A stretch of DNA of 64,000 nucleotides, taken from Pipra filicauda (lineage: Eukaryota; Chordata; Aves; Passeriformes; Pipridae). The notes under the pieces are model-generated. The model was not told where the DNA came from. It saw only the letters and a list, made by a program, of their open reading frames with translations, and did no database searches. The position numbers were made by a program, and so were the translations under genes. Location: contig NW_024104618.1 in assembly GCF_003945595.2 (NCBI RefSeq), positions 62,001 to 126,000 on the forward strand. The letters run 5' to 3'. This document shows, in pieces, positions 34,601 through 46,840 of this stretch. Positions within the stretch are counted from its first letter, which is position 1. Each line of letters opens with the position of its first letter.

Positions 34601-35937
34601 ATGATGGGTTTTTTTGGTAATACTTAGTTAAGTGGTTCTTACATTAACTCAGCACAGTTTTACAATCAGGAGAAGTTTTTAGAAGTACTTCTTTTCAAGT
34701 AACAGCTGCTCATGCTGCTCTACATATGGTGTGGTACAAGTCCATGCACCAGAGAATCACAGGGGTGGTGGGCACTTGGCACGAACTCCCAGGGACACAG
34801 TGTAGTTTCTGCAGTACCTGAATTTCAAATGTCACATGCTGTAAATGCTCATAGGCTGCTTATTACCTGACCTCAATTCCTTCTGTTCTTGCTAACGATG
34901 TGCTATGCTGGGATAGTTCTGGGGAACAGCCACTGTAACTTCATTTTCCCTGCAGTAGATCCCAGTCCCGAGGCAGTTCTGGGGAACCCTGAGGGCTGTG
35001 CCTGGTTTAACTGTAGGTACCTTCAGTTAGAAGCCACTGATTTTAACAGCAAAGGTGGCAAACTGTTCACTTTGGGTATTTATAAATGATGTCCTGTTTT
35101 TATTGAAGTATTATACCCCTAGAGAAGAACCTACAGTTAATTTTAGCTTCAGAGGGAAATGGCAATGTAAGAATAAACAGACACATAATTCAAACTATTT
35201 TACAATTACTGAAAGATTTATAAATATTCTCTTGCAGCTTTTTTTAGGCACTGAAATCTGAATCCTACTGAAACTAGAACTCCTCCCTCTGCTTGTAAGG
35301 AGAAACGTCAGAATGTTCTTCAAAAAAAAAATCACCAATCAGTTTATCATCCTGAGCTTTGATGCTTTTACTCTGCTTCCTCTTCCCTGTTCAGCTTTGA
35401 ATTGCCCTAAAACTCATCTGACACATCAGCTTCTCACTCTGCAAATCATTAAACTAGGAGAAAATCAGTTGGCTGTCCTAAAACTGAGCCGACAAACAGC
35501 CAACTGGTTTTACAGACTATAAACCCAAAGATAGACCTCCATCTGAGCTGTGATTAGTGTTATGTGAATTACAGGAATATCAGTAACTTCCTTGAGGCTG
35601 TTGGACAGTTACCTGGCTAGGCTTGTGTTTGCTACATCAGAGTATCAGTGCTTCCCCACTGAGAATCTAATTTTACCCAAAACTTATTACACAAACTTGA
35701 TTTCCGACAAGTAGCAACACCCCATAAGCCTGTTTTCTTGGCCACTTAAACGTATATTATTATCTTAACACATTTATTTCAAATTCCAGACACAGTACCT
35801 ATAACTCTCCCAGATTTTACAACCCCACCTTACACCTTACTGATGTTCTCTTTCGGACACTGGAGAACTAGAGCAGAATTAGCAAGTACATGACAACCAA
35901 AGATTAGACGACACTTACAGCAGAGCTCGGGCCTTCC
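34601..35937 (-). other. CLCC1: CLCC1 3' UTR / convergent intergenic region
   Basis: The stretch lies between the GPSM2 poly(A) signals and the CLCC1 stop. Minus-strand AATAAA (plus tttatt) occurs at 35773-35778, close to the stop, and at 35099-35104. No ORF is convincing. Confidence 0.55.
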
Positions 35938-36165
35938 TTAGTCTCCTTCCTGGGAGTCGCGTAAAATGCTCTTTTCCTTCTCTTCACGTTGCTCCATCAC
36001 AGAGCTTTTCCCTTCTAGGTTTTTATTGGGATCACAGTTTTCTCCAGCCTCTCGCTCTGCTTTGCCTGTCTCCTGTTTCTGCTGCTCAACTGCAGGTTCC
36101 TCAGTATGGTTTTCCGCTTTGAGAGTTTCTAGTCTATGAACTTCAGACTCAGTGTACAACCTATT
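35938..36165 (-). CDS. CLCC1: CLCC1 terminal coding exon
   Basis: The acceptor is aatttttttacag. It encodes [19 protein letters not shown] followed by a Glu/Lys/Gln-rich tail ending ILRDSQEGD and TAA at 35940-35938. It does not align to human by eye. Confidence 0.8.
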   Translation of the reverse strand, partial: NRLYTESEVHRLETLKAENHTEEPAVEQQKQETGKAEREAGENCDPNKNLEGKSSVMEQREEKEKSILRDSQEGD

Positions 36166-39100
36166 CTGTAAAAAAATTAATAATAATTATTAATTAAGCT
36201 ATCTAAAGTGACAGCATCTATGGCTTCAAGGGCACCTCAGCTCAAGGGGCAGAGCTCACCCAAAGCATGAGTAGTATAATTTTTTCCCCGGGGGTAACAG
36301 TGCATGTAAATATACACAATGTAGGGTATAAATCTGTTTTGAGTTTTCTCTAGTTTACAAAAAAGTCAGCACTTCCCTCTCCCCCTTTCTCCTGGGGGTA
36401 ATCATGAATGCCCAGGCTGACATAAGTACTGATCTTTCAAAACTGAAGTCTTAAAGAGTTTTAATTCAGTAGTTTCCTGCCAGTTAGCCATTGCAAAGTA
36501 TTTTTCCAGAAAGAAACATGTCCAAGACAGCTCTACCAAACTGTTCTGTCAGGAAACATGTACTTCCTTAACTCCTCTCTCCCCAGGATTTGGGTTAAGC
36601 TTGTTGTTTAAGCGTGTTTATCAGGTGACATTGAAATCTATTCAATTTAATCCCAGCTCAAAGAGCACCAGGACTAACATTAGGTTCTGGTTTGTGAGAC
36701 TCTTGTACGTGTGTGTCCGGCTCATTGCTGGTCTGTGCTGTGTCGGGGTTCCTGCTGCCATTCGCTGCTCTCACAGTGAGGGGAGGTCTCGCAGAGCCAT
36801 CTCCTCTGTCCTGGTGTCCTCTGTACACATATGGGTGCTTCTGCAAGTAATAGTCCTCTGATTGCCTCCCATCGTACTGCCCAAAGCCTATTTGCTCCTG
36901 TTGACTATCAGGTGGAGGAAGACTTTTCTTCTGAGAAGATGTTAAGTATCTTAACGCAGACACCGATGATCCTGCACCATAGCAAAAAGCCTGGGGGAGG
37001 GAAAAAACCAAGCTGAACAAAACACCACATACTTGCAGCCTGTGGTTCTCACATAGATATCAAAGTCAGGCATCTACAAGACCCTGAATGAAAAGCTCAG
37101 GTGATCAGAAGGGCTGCAGTAAAATTCAAGCTTTCTACAGTCTGACCACACTGCAGGAACTGCCACATTGGGTGCAGTTCATTGTTGGTGCTACACTGAA
37201 GTTGTTGAAGGTTTTAACTCAATGCTTTTGTGTACAAAATGCCAATTATATGCATCTCTGTGTAATGACACAAAGAAGAAATGGGAACTAAGCTGCAATA
37301 AACTGTCATAGAGTCTTAGATTTTAAGTAGTTTAATGCTATTTTATACCACTTGGGGAGAAGGGGGGAGTTGTGTTTTGAATACAAACTTGGCTATTTTA
37401 ATTGCTAAACCACCTGTACTGTGAAGCCTTGGTCAAGAAAAAATTGCCTTGTAGAAGTAATTTCACCTGTGTTAAGTAAAAATAACAAATAAATAATAGA
37501 TAATAAATATAAATTAAAATAATATATAAAAAATAAAACTGAGCTCTTAAACATAAGATAAATGTATACAAACCAGGACAGCCAGAGCCATCATAATTAG
37601 TACTGGAACCTGCAGAACGAACGGAATCTCCTTCATCAGTGCCTTGATGAATTCACCAATACCTTGCCCTACGTGCTTCAAAGGCTCAGTTACAAAGTTG
37701 GTGAAAGTAATTGCCAAGGCCTAGAAAAATACAAATAGAAAAACAGTGTTGTCACACAAACAAGAAACATCAACACGAACAGTCCCTTTGGACTTGGCAT
37801 GTACCTTTGTTGGTGGAACCAGCAAAATAGGATTTACAAGTAGAGTTTCATAATACTTCTGACAGGGATCGTCCTGTAATGTCCATGTGCTTCTAAGCCA
37901 TTCTGTCAAAGCAGAGACATAGTTTTACAACTTCTTAAAAATACATTCTATGACACAGCAGTAGTAGAGAAAGTAGCATTTCAATTACAGATGTAAGAGA
38001 GCTCTTCTAGATGCGGTTCAAAGCTCAGATTTATTTTTACAATTCTGAGATCAGCTTGGCAGTGTAGTTTATCCAGTCATAGTGATGGAGGAAGGAGAGG
38101 GAAGGCTAGAAAGAAAAAAGAACCTGAAGTTCTCACATGCAGAGTCAGGAAAGTTCTCTTTATTTGATGAACTTATTCCCTAGAAGCCTCAGGGGCTAAG
38201 AGTCTCATCTGTGAGAACAATTATCTAGCACAATGTGTGCACAGCTACTGAAACAGTGCCATTCCCAGTGTTATTATTCATCTGTCAGTCTGCAGATGAG
38301 ATTAAAATTCTCTGTTTTGCTTGCTAGATTTCAAGGGTCTATTTTATTTACAGGCAGAAAGTCTCACTTCTTAAGGGAACTTTTACATTTTAAACAAGTC
38401 ATTTACAACATCAGTGTTTCTGTAGTTTGGTATTAGTGCAGTCAGAACATGAGTCATTGAAATTTGTCATAAACAGAATAATCAAAGTCAATAAATTACA
38501 AAGGGAAGACCATAACAAGCAGTCCTTAAGAGTTGCCACCAGTCATCCACCAGCTATAGCACTGGATACTAATTACAGCTAATAAAAAAAAAAAAATCAG
38601 CTTTCTCTGTAAAATAGTAACACTCAAGTAAAACAGCTACAGATCTAATTCCTCAAGTCCTTTGTACTCACAGGCCTGGCAGATGGAAAGAAAACAACCC
38701 TTTTCATGAGCTCTGCCCACCTGTCTTTGGTAAATGGCACTGGATGGTTCTGGGGAGGGGAGCTGGGGAAATAATCATGGGTAAGTTAAAAGAAAAAGAA
38801 GGAACACCGTGACATGCTCCAAGTACAGTTTTGTGATCAGCTCTCCTCCAAAGGCCTAGAAAAGTCTAATGGAATGGAAAAATGGTAAAACCACAGAATC
38901 ATGTATTGAGGAAAATTCAGTGTACTACTCATGAAGATATGTGACTCTCCTTGGATACTATTATTTTGTGATCTTAAATACTATTACAAAATAACGAAAC
39001 AAGTACTTACCAAAAAGACTTTCTCGCCAGTCCAACTTCTCAGCACAGATGTTATCAAAGTGGCCCATTTTCGCAATTTCTGCTTGATGCTGTGCAAAGG

Positions 39101-42100
39101 CCAACTGAGGGAAACACAATGACTTGTGAAACAAAGAGAACCTGCATCCATGCAGTGCTGCACCTCAGCTATCCCTGTTTGCTCTTAGCCAGCTTGGGAT
39201 AGTCCTCCATGTCAATTATAATTTCCCCATTACACCCCCCTGTAATAGTAACTCCCCATGTAAATATATAATAAGAGAAGTTTGCTAACAATTTAATGGA
39301 GTTCAACTCCAAGCACCTCCTGGGAATAGACAAAACCCATCATGATGGCTAGCTCTGAGTTATCCTCCCAATAGAGTCTGAGACTTTTGCCTTGAACTTG
39401 TATCTTTGAATATTGGAGTTTAGTCCTTTGGCAATTCAAACACAGGGAATCTTCAAAAAGAAAAAACTCCTCACAATATATTTTCATATAACTTTTCTAC
39501 CAAGCTGCTTTAGTCAAAGGTCACACAGTGAAATCAGAGTTCTATTCTAGTACTCTATGAATTTTGGGCACCTCTACTGTAGGATAAAGTTCTCAGAATT
39601 TCTTTTGTTCTTTAAGCCTAACACACCCATCAGCATGCAAAACAAAATGTTAATCCCTTTATTTATTTTGTGGTTAATTAAAAGCTTTATGTAAACTACC
39701 TAAGGGAACTAAATAACTTCCTCATAACTCTAAAATTTTAAGCCTAAAAGACAAGAAGATTAGAGACCTTACCTTATACAAGTAAAGCCAATTCCATGCA
39801 AAACTGATGAAAAAACTTATTAACAAAAGACGTTTTAGCTGAACAAACCAAAGGATACGTGTCCAGAGCTCTGTAGCTATTACAGTTACAATGCACACTA
39901 AGCACAAGAGTAGCTGAAAAAGAAAAGAGGAAAAAATTATGATCCAGATTTGGCATTTTCCAAGCTTACTGCCAGTACACATGAAGAAACTTCCAACTTT
40001 TGTTTTTTTCTAGTGTCATTTACACAGTTTTTCCTTGCTTTCACAGCACACCTGTGCAGCACAAGGCAGAAGTTTCATGGCATTACTAGTCATTCCTATC
40101 ACAGCCTTACACTGCAGTTGCTCATTTCTTTCTTGTGATACTGAGTTATTTCTTCCTTATGATGTTTATCACGTTACCTACCACACTTTTAAATTATAAA
40201 ATTGGTGTCAGTCACTGCTTGAGTAGTATGTGCCTGGTATGAACCACAGAACAACTGCTGCCAACTCCTGCACTTTGGTTAAGAGACAAAGTTACAGTTT
40301 GGGTAACAGCAGCAAGACCTCAGAGAAGCACTTCACAGTCTCCACCATCTGAGGACCCCTAACAGTGAGGTTTTGCTACTGACAGACAGCTCGCTTTTGT
40401 GATTTGGCTTCCATGGACCCCTAAAATCTAGGCAGGTTCCTTTCAAGATTATGTCACTATAAAACATCAGCATATTCTGAATTGCAAAGCTTTATTCAGA
40501 GAGCTTCATCTTATCAGAGATCCTCAGCTTAGCACTTTATAATTCCATAGTCATGCTCTCCTCTCCAACACTCCACAATTTGTTCCATAAAATTTGCAAG
40601 AGCCTGTAAGAGTTCAAATATATACTTGTCTCAGTGTAAATATATTCCAACTCCTGCAGAAGCCAACAACTTCAGCATCTACTTGAACAAGAGAGAAACC
40701 CAGAAAATCTGTAATGCACAAAATGTCAGTTCTAGTGATAAGAAAGTGCTAGAGCCTAATGAGTCAGGCAGCACAGATATAAGACAAAAAGAAGAGAAAA
40801 AAAAGCATAACAGAAAAAACTCCCACAAAGCTACAGTAAGAAAAGATGACCACAGGAATAAAAACCTTGAATTCTTACTTAAAATGAATACATCCCCTCT
40901 TCCTTCAGCAACCATGAAAAAACCCATGACTCACTGAAGCAGGATGGAAAGAACTGCTTTCCATGTGGAGTTAAGATGGTTATATTATATATATATTCAC
41001 TGACTAGACTTCCTCAGAGAAACTGGAGAAAACTGCAATCAAAAACAACAACCCCCCTTTATTCTCTTACCAAAAACAAATTATATAGGTCAATTCCAAA
41101 AGTGTCCTCAAATCTCCAGTGCCAAGCTTGATAATCATGGTGCTTAAAATTGATCAAAATATCACTAAGTGCATCATCCATGGCACCTGGCTGCCAGCTT
41201 TCCTCATTGAGAAACCTGAGGATCTCCAGATATGTCTGTTTTGTAAGGATGATCTCAGCGTCGTAGTGGACTTGGCCCACGTTTTCGTCAGGCTGAATTA
41301 AAAGCAAAGCAAAATAACGTTAAAAGCTGCTTATTTGGAAATAGAAGTGCATCCCTAGGCAAAAACCTGATTATATACCCTTCATGCTGTACCAGAATCT
41401 TTCTGAAGCAGACTGCAGGATGAAAATATGGGACAAAACTATGATTCTGTGTCCTTTTTGTTCATTCTTCTAAACTATATGATACTCGAGTTCAACTGGT
41501 TTGTACTCCTTCAATTCTACAGCAATAAACTAATAGAAATGAAGTTAATTATCTCACCTGTTCTTAAAACTTTAAAACCATGGCTCACTAACAAGTAATA
41601 ATGATATACATGCTATGTGTGCCCTGATCACAGCTGGATAATACAAACAAAAGCTATTAAATACTGAAATAAGAAATTTCACATTGCTAAATATAATGTT
41701 CTTTATTAAATATTAATTTTGCTTATTACTAAAAATTAATTCTTCTATCTCTGAATAGAAAAAAAAAATCTCCAAAGACAATATAATAAAGAGCCCACCC
41801 AACAAGTAAGTACCATGCAGCCACTCCAGCTGAACAACCATTAATGTGAACTGAACAAGGTATTCCTGTAGCTGCATCCCAGCAACAGATATTTAGATAC
41901 ACTGGATTCACACAGCCTTCCTCTGGATGCTTTACATATCAAATGGCAACTGTGTCTCCTGAGCAGTACTGGATGCACACACTGCTATTACCTTCTCCTG
42001 TGCCATTCAGTTCCCTTCATTTTAATTTAAAATACGCCAGAATAATTAAGCAATACTTGATAACTGTGAAAACCATATAAAGTAGTAATATGAATTCTAA

Positions 42101-44686
42101 TTAATTTTTTTAAATGACTGTTCAAATACTTACAAGGCCAAGTTTTCCAGCTTCATTTAAAATTTTATTCAAGTATCGCTTAAAAATATAAAAGCTACGG
42201 CTTTCCTGTGACTTGGCATTCCTCTTCTCACATTCTGCAATCTGCAATCAAGCAAAAGACACTTATTCACTTTGCTCAAACCAGTTCATTCATAGGAGAA
42301 CCCCCCCCCACTAACACATTAAACTCAGGATCAACAGGGGCACATTTCTTTAGTTTAGTAATGATTCTGTGATTAGTATGCCAGATAAAAAGCATATGCA
42401 GTTACTGAAGATGCTGCTTTCCATGTACTGAATAACTTGAAAACAACCTTGGCTTTTGGCAGCATGGTGTGACATAAAATATTTTAGGAAACCGACCGTG
42501 GAAGGAGAGCAACAGTTTGGAATTGAATTCAGACCACTTTCAGTCTCTCCTCTGAATAAAGAGGTTCCCCTACATAAAGCACAGTCTCTCATAAATTATG
42601 CCAGCAATGCACCTGTTCTGTACTATCCAGAAAAAGCACTGTCAGAAAGCACAAACTGTTAAAGACTGGAAAATATTCTGGAGTTCTGTAACAAACCTTC
42701 TGTTGCAGGGAATCTATTGTCCTGGAACAACTTGGTGAGTTTTCAGTACTGACTGTATCCACAGTCTTATCCTCAGAGTCATGATAGTTTGCCTAAAATA
42801 ACAGAAGAAAAACATGTATTTTTAGAATCTGATAATTTGATCAAACGTGCCCCGTTACACTTCTATTGTCAGATCCCTTTAAAAGGAGCAAAGGAGCTAA
42901 AATCTGAGTGATCTTTTCTGCTAATACTCTCCCAGTGATACTCCATCTGCCTCTCTGCTGTTATTCTAGGCTCCAGATGGACAATTGCTTAAAGTTTATG
43001 TAAATGCCTGTTGCCTTCAAAAGGTGAGGCCTGTCCTCCCCCACCCGCCCTTTCCCCTCCTTAGAGTGTTGGTGAGCCACACAAAGCATCAGATTAGATA
43101 ACTGGACTGGCTAAAAACTGACTCAGCAAGCAAAGGGGCAGCTTCCAGCCAGACAAATTCCCAGCCCAGCTGGCCACGCAGCCAGCCAGACTGCAAGTAA
43201 ACATAATCCCCCGTTCTGGGATGCAGGCCTCTCCTGTCACATTCCCTCTTTGCTCCAGAACACTCTATGCTTTCTGTTAATTACTCAGACCCAGTTTTAG
43301 CAGTGCTGCTTCTACACAACCAGGAGTGGACGTTGAGGGAAGTCTCCAAAAGGAAGCACAACAGTGCACAAATCAGTGACTCATGCTGAAACCAAGTTTG
43401 GTCTTGAGGACTCGGACGGCCCCCACAGCCTGCCTACCTAAAAACTCACTGCAGAGCAGAAAAGAAATCCTGAAAAGATGGATTAACTCAAAGCAGGCAT
43501 TTTTCTCCTTTAAGATCAGAAGTTCTATTTTTGTAAGAGACAACAGTAAAACTACTATTTTTTGTATAAAAGCTGAAGCAGTTGGGCTCCAAGTTTAAAG
43601 ACTCCAAAGTTTGGTGCTGAATTTTAGGGATGTTAATGACTGTCAGGTGGACTTGAGGCAGGTGGAGGTTGAAGAGGAATGCTGTGGAGAGAAATAATGC
43701 AGTCTGCATTTTTTAACTTCAGAAAATTACATTCTAAAGTGGTTAAATAGTATCATTCAAACTTGAAAGCTGAATAATGACAAAAATCAAAGGCGCCCGT
43801 GCAACCAACCACAGTTTACAGTGCCATGTGTGCACATACATATTTGATTAACATGTATCTATGTAGAGTCCATCCCTCACGCAGGACAACTGAGATGATT
43901 CACCATATTAAAACTAGTTTTTTTCCTACTTCATCTTCTCCTAAATGTTCACAAATCACAAATCACAGCACTCAACCCCTATTCTGATCTTGCTTCTGAA
44001 AACTGATGTCTAGCGTTACAAAACACATTGTGACTTTCACAACACACTCACACGAGAAATGTGCTTTATTACCATATTGCTGTGAAACTGGTTAATTAAA
44101 GTAAAATGCAACCATTAACTCCCCCAACTGTTATCAGATAGGAACTTGATTTCAAGATATTTAACACTATACTTGAGAAACTAGCAAGAGCTGCTGAACC
44201 CAGTACTTCTCAGAGCAGTAACTTGTGGTGCCACAACCTGCATAAATCAAGCACCACCTGCAAAAAGACAAAAAGCTTGGTTGCTGTGACTGGATCAATG
44301 TGCAACAGAAACTTAACAGGAAAGGGTCCTGAGCTAACTACAATAACATAGGTCACTATTTTTTTCCTTGCAATTTTAACCATGGACACAAAAGACTTTC
44401 CTGTGAATGGATTCAGATACAACATAGTAAGACCTTAAAAATATCACAATTCTATCATTATCTAATGTCACCATTTAAGAGCAATCTTTCAACAGCATGT
44501 GGCTGAAGGACTGTTTGGGAGAGACATGTATTCATACACCCTTTCTTTTTCTACCTTGTAAGGTCTTCTCATTGTTCCTGATGCTGCATCATAATTGAGC
44601 ATATCCGTGGGGTCAATCCATTCATCTTCTTGAACTTTACCGCTCCCTACCAGCATAACTGCACACAACACCAGAGGGAACAGCAT
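35938..44686 (-). CDS. CLCC1: Chloride channel CLIC-like 1, spliced gene
   Basis: Coding exons in transcript order: 44686-44555, 42792-42697, 42241-42134, 41292-41071, 39913-39773, 39104-39011, 37902-37805, 37720-37574, 36990-36679, 36165-35938. Total 1578 nt, 525 residues plus stop, all phases consistent; human is 551. Visible parts are a signal peptide ([15 protein letters not shown]), a lumenal [20 protein letters not shown], a second lumenal block with HYDAEIIL and [11 protein letters not shown], three hydrophobic segments (about 187-205, 214-232, 336-354) and a charged cytoplasmic tail. CLCC1 is known as an ER/MAM anion-channel-type protein linked to ER homeostasis and retinal disease. 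The lumenal and membrane parts are conserved; the tail is very divergent. Confidence 0.96.
36679..36990 (-). CDS. CLCC1: CLCC1 exon, TM3 end and cytoplasmic tail
   Basis: The acceptor is cctcccccag. It encodes [16 protein letters not shown], then a polar tail. The donor is placed at CCTAAT|gttagt because it keeps the frame into 36165. Unspliced, the frame would read only six more codons to a stop at 36658. Confidence 0.8.
37574..37720 (-). CDS. CLCC1: CLCC1 exon, amphipathic region and TM3
   Basis: It encodes [19 protein letters not shown], then [20 protein letters not shown]. This is strongly conserved with human ([20 protein letters not shown]). Confidence 0.95.
37805..37902 (-). CDS. CLCC1: CLCC1 exon
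   Basis: The acceptor is tgctttgacag and the donor CAAAG|gtacat. It encodes [20 protein letters not shown] and PTK, matching human [15 protein letters not shown]. Confidence 0.95.
39011..39104 (-). CDS. CLCC1: CLCC1 exon
   Basis: The acceptor is gtttccctcag and the donor TTTTTG|gtaagt. It encodes [20 protein letters not shown], with human counterpart [13 protein letters not shown]. Confidence 0.94.
39773..39913 (-). CDS. CLCC1: CLCC1 exon, TM1-TM2
   Basis: The acceptor is tctttttcag and the donor TACAAG|gtaagg. It encodes [15 protein letters not shown] and [19 protein letters not shown], two membrane helices. Confidence 0.95.
41071..41292 (-). CDS. CLCC1: CLCC1 exon, lumenal domain
   Basis: The acceptor is cttttaattcag and the donor TTTTTG|gtaaga. 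It encodes [18 protein letters not shown] and [19 protein letters not shown]. Confidence 0.95.
42134..42241 (-). CDS. CLCC1: CLCC1 exon, lumenal domain
   Basis: The acceptor is cttgattgcag and the donor GGCCTT|gtaagt. It encodes [14 protein letters not shown] and [16 protein letters not shown]. Confidence 0.94.
42697..42792 (-). CDS. CLCC1: CLCC1 exon, variable lumenal segment
   Basis: The acceptor is gttattttag and the donor CAGAAG|gtttgt. It encodes [19 protein letters not shown], then [11 protein letters not shown]. Only the second part aligns with human. Confidence 0.88.
42793..44554 (-). other. CLCC1: CLCC1 intron
   Basis: About 1.8 kb. I see no gene or repeat family in it. The stretch 43020-43260 is relatively GC-rich. 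Confidence 0.5.
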
Positions 44687-44695
44687 CCTGTATCA
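44555..44695 (-). CDS. CLCC1: CLCC1 exon 2, start codon and signal peptide
   Basis: The acceptor tgttacattcag precedes 44695 and the ATG is at 44686-44684. Hydrophobic [15 protein letters not shown] is followed by [20 protein letters not shown], which matches human. The donor is TACAAG|gtagaa. Confidence 0.94.
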
Positions 44696-46098
44696 CTGAA
44701 TGTAACAAGAAATCCACATATTTAGGTCAAGGTGTAACATGCAACAATCTTACATGAAAGAAGTATTCTCTGGTGCTGTTTAAAAACTCAGTTCTCCATT
44801 AAGCAGGTTAAACTTCGCTTCCCTCTTTCCCCCCCCCCCCCAAGGAAATTGCCAGCAATAATATGCACCAATTAAACTGTACTACATAACTGGATCAATA
44901 TAACTGACCACAGATATCAGCAGGTGTAACATGGAGTTCAGGATTGCTAAATACAATAAACCTGTGCAGAACTCCTCCAGGATTCATGGCCAGATCACAA
45001 GCCCAGTCTCATGCAATAACTGTTAGGTGCAAAACAACGCTATTTGGTAAGCAACAGAAACACAGGCTCTTGGATTGCTGGTGCTACATAGTGTCTGCAG
45101 GAGTGCACGAACACAAAAATATAAATAATACAGATGACAGCAAATACATAACATTGGGAGCTGACTATCTAGGGCTAAAAGCACGATCACAAACACAAGC
45201 TGGCCCTCTGAATTTCCCGAGGAAGCACTTGCTACCGCCGAGTGTTCGAGCCTTACCCAACAGGCATCCTACAGGGAAGAGATAAGCACAGACCATCGAC
45301 AGTCCCAGGGTACAAAGGTGAAGTCTCCCCTGACCTCCCATCCCTCATAACCTATATTTATATGGTTTTCTTTGAGGGAGGGGAAAAGGTAGCGTTTCAG
45401 CTGATGTCATTTCACGTTTAGGTGGTTTGCGTGACTTTAGTCACACATGTAAAGCATGTACAGGTTTTACTTCATTAGCCCACGTGGGGATGTGAAAAGC
45501 GACACGTATTTTCGAGTTAATAGAACAAAGTTCAGCTTTTGGTCGGTCACTTTTTAGATCATTCCTTTCGCTTAGTTCCCGTTGGCGGCATTGTTTTAAA
45601 CGGAGCATGGCCACACCACCTCCGTGCCGCGCCATCCCTTGTCCCCGGCCTCTCTGAGGGCGATACACCGCGCTCCCCCAGCGGTCCCGCTCCTAAGGGT
45701 GCAGAACAGCTCGTCCCCAGGGAATTACTGCCACCGCACGCACTCCTGCTCGCTGACCTTTCACATTATTTTTCCACAAAGGGTCAGTACGCCCGTCACG
45801 CAGAACAACAATCAAGGCTGGCCAGCCCTGCAGGGGCACCCCGGCTCTGACCGGACGGGACGCACGGCCTGGTGCCCTCGGGGCGGCTCCGCCCGGCCCC
45901 GCACAGGCCGGCGCTGCCGCCCGGCCGAGCGCTGTAGGGGCGGATAGGGCCACAGAGCGGAGCCACGGCCGCTCCTCCCCCGCCCCGGCCTCCTGTATCT
46001 CGGCAGCGACACCGCGCTCCGCCGAGACGAGCGGTCCTCCCGCGCCTCGCCCGGGCCCGGACACGGCGCAGGCCCCGGGCCCGTCCCGCCCGCCGTAC
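44696..46098 (-). other. CLCC1: CLCC1 5' intron
   Basis: It contains a 13-base C run at 44829-44841 and the lower edge of the CpG island from about 45590. No coding sequence is supported. Confidence 0.55.
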
Positions 46099-46480
46099 CT
46101 GAAGGGCCGCAGGAATCTCGGTGTGTTTACCCGGCCCGGGGCCGCCCCACAGCCGCGCTCCTCTCGGCTCCTCCCGGCCCTGCAGCTCCCCCGGCCCGGG
46201 GGGGGCCGCCCCGCCCCGGGAACGGCCGCGGAGCAGCGGCCGCGGAGGCACCGCCCCGGCCCTCAAGCACCGGCTCGCGCTCAGGGCCCGCCCCGGGCCC
46301 GCCCAACCCCGCGGCACCGAGGGAGCCCCAGCAACTCCCACCAGCTCCATCCCCGCCCCTCTCCTCCGGTAGAGGGATTTTTCGTTTCTTTCGAATCGCC
46401 TCCAGTCCCAGACAGACATAGAGGAGGACTTACCTTCGCTAAATGCGAGCTCAGTCACAAGACGCTGTGACGTAAAACAA
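45590..46480 (-). promoter_or_regulatory. CLCC1: CpG island promoter of CLCC1
   Basis: Very GC/CpG-rich. Minus-strand donors CTTCAG|gtacgg (exon end 46099) and GCGAAG|gtaagt (exon end 46434) define two candidate noncoding first exons. A CRE-like TGACGTAA is at 46468-46475, just upstream of the second. ORFs of 60-220 codons here are composition artefacts. Confidence 0.75.
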
Positions 46481-46834
46481 GGGATGTAAATCTGGATCTG
46501 CTCTTTAATAGACCCAAGCTGGAATAAAATTAATGGCAGAAGACAGTCTTTACATAGTTGTAGTACTAATTAAGTCTGCCAGCTTTGTCCACAGATAAAC
46601 AACTAGAGGAACACTATTTTCCTCCGAAGCAGCATTATGTATGAAATTGAGAAAAATAAACAAGATTATTATCACACTGAAAATTCAATATAGGGAAACA
46701 ATATCAAAACTCTTGAGTATTTTATAGTTCTGGCATGTTAAGTCATATGTCTAATTCTGTATCACAGTTGTATCAAATAATTACGAACTAAGAATCCAAA
46801 ATAACAGCCAAAACGGATGCAGGTGTTGGAGGTC
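46481..46834. other. CLCC1-WDR47 intergenic gap
   Basis: About 350 nt of AT-rich DNA lie between the CLCC1 promoter and the WDR47 poly(A) signal. Nothing else is recognisable. Confidence 0.5.
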
Positions 46835-46840
46835 TTTATT
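46835..46840 (-). terminator. WDR47: WDR47 poly(A) signal candidate
   Basis: Plus-strand tttatt reads AATAAA on the minus strand. It is the last such hexamer before the CLCC1 promoter and would give a 3' UTR of about 1.2 kb. Confidence 0.55.

Noticed and set aside
38660..38790. Possible extra CLCC1 exon between 39011 and 37902
   Set aside because: The phases of the flanking exons join directly (G + AA = Glu) and reproduce the conserved W(x)nEWxRSxW region, so none is needed.
45539..46470. Long ORFs on both strands, up to 220 codons
   Set aside because: CpG-island composition artefact at the CLCC1 promoter; no splice or motif support.
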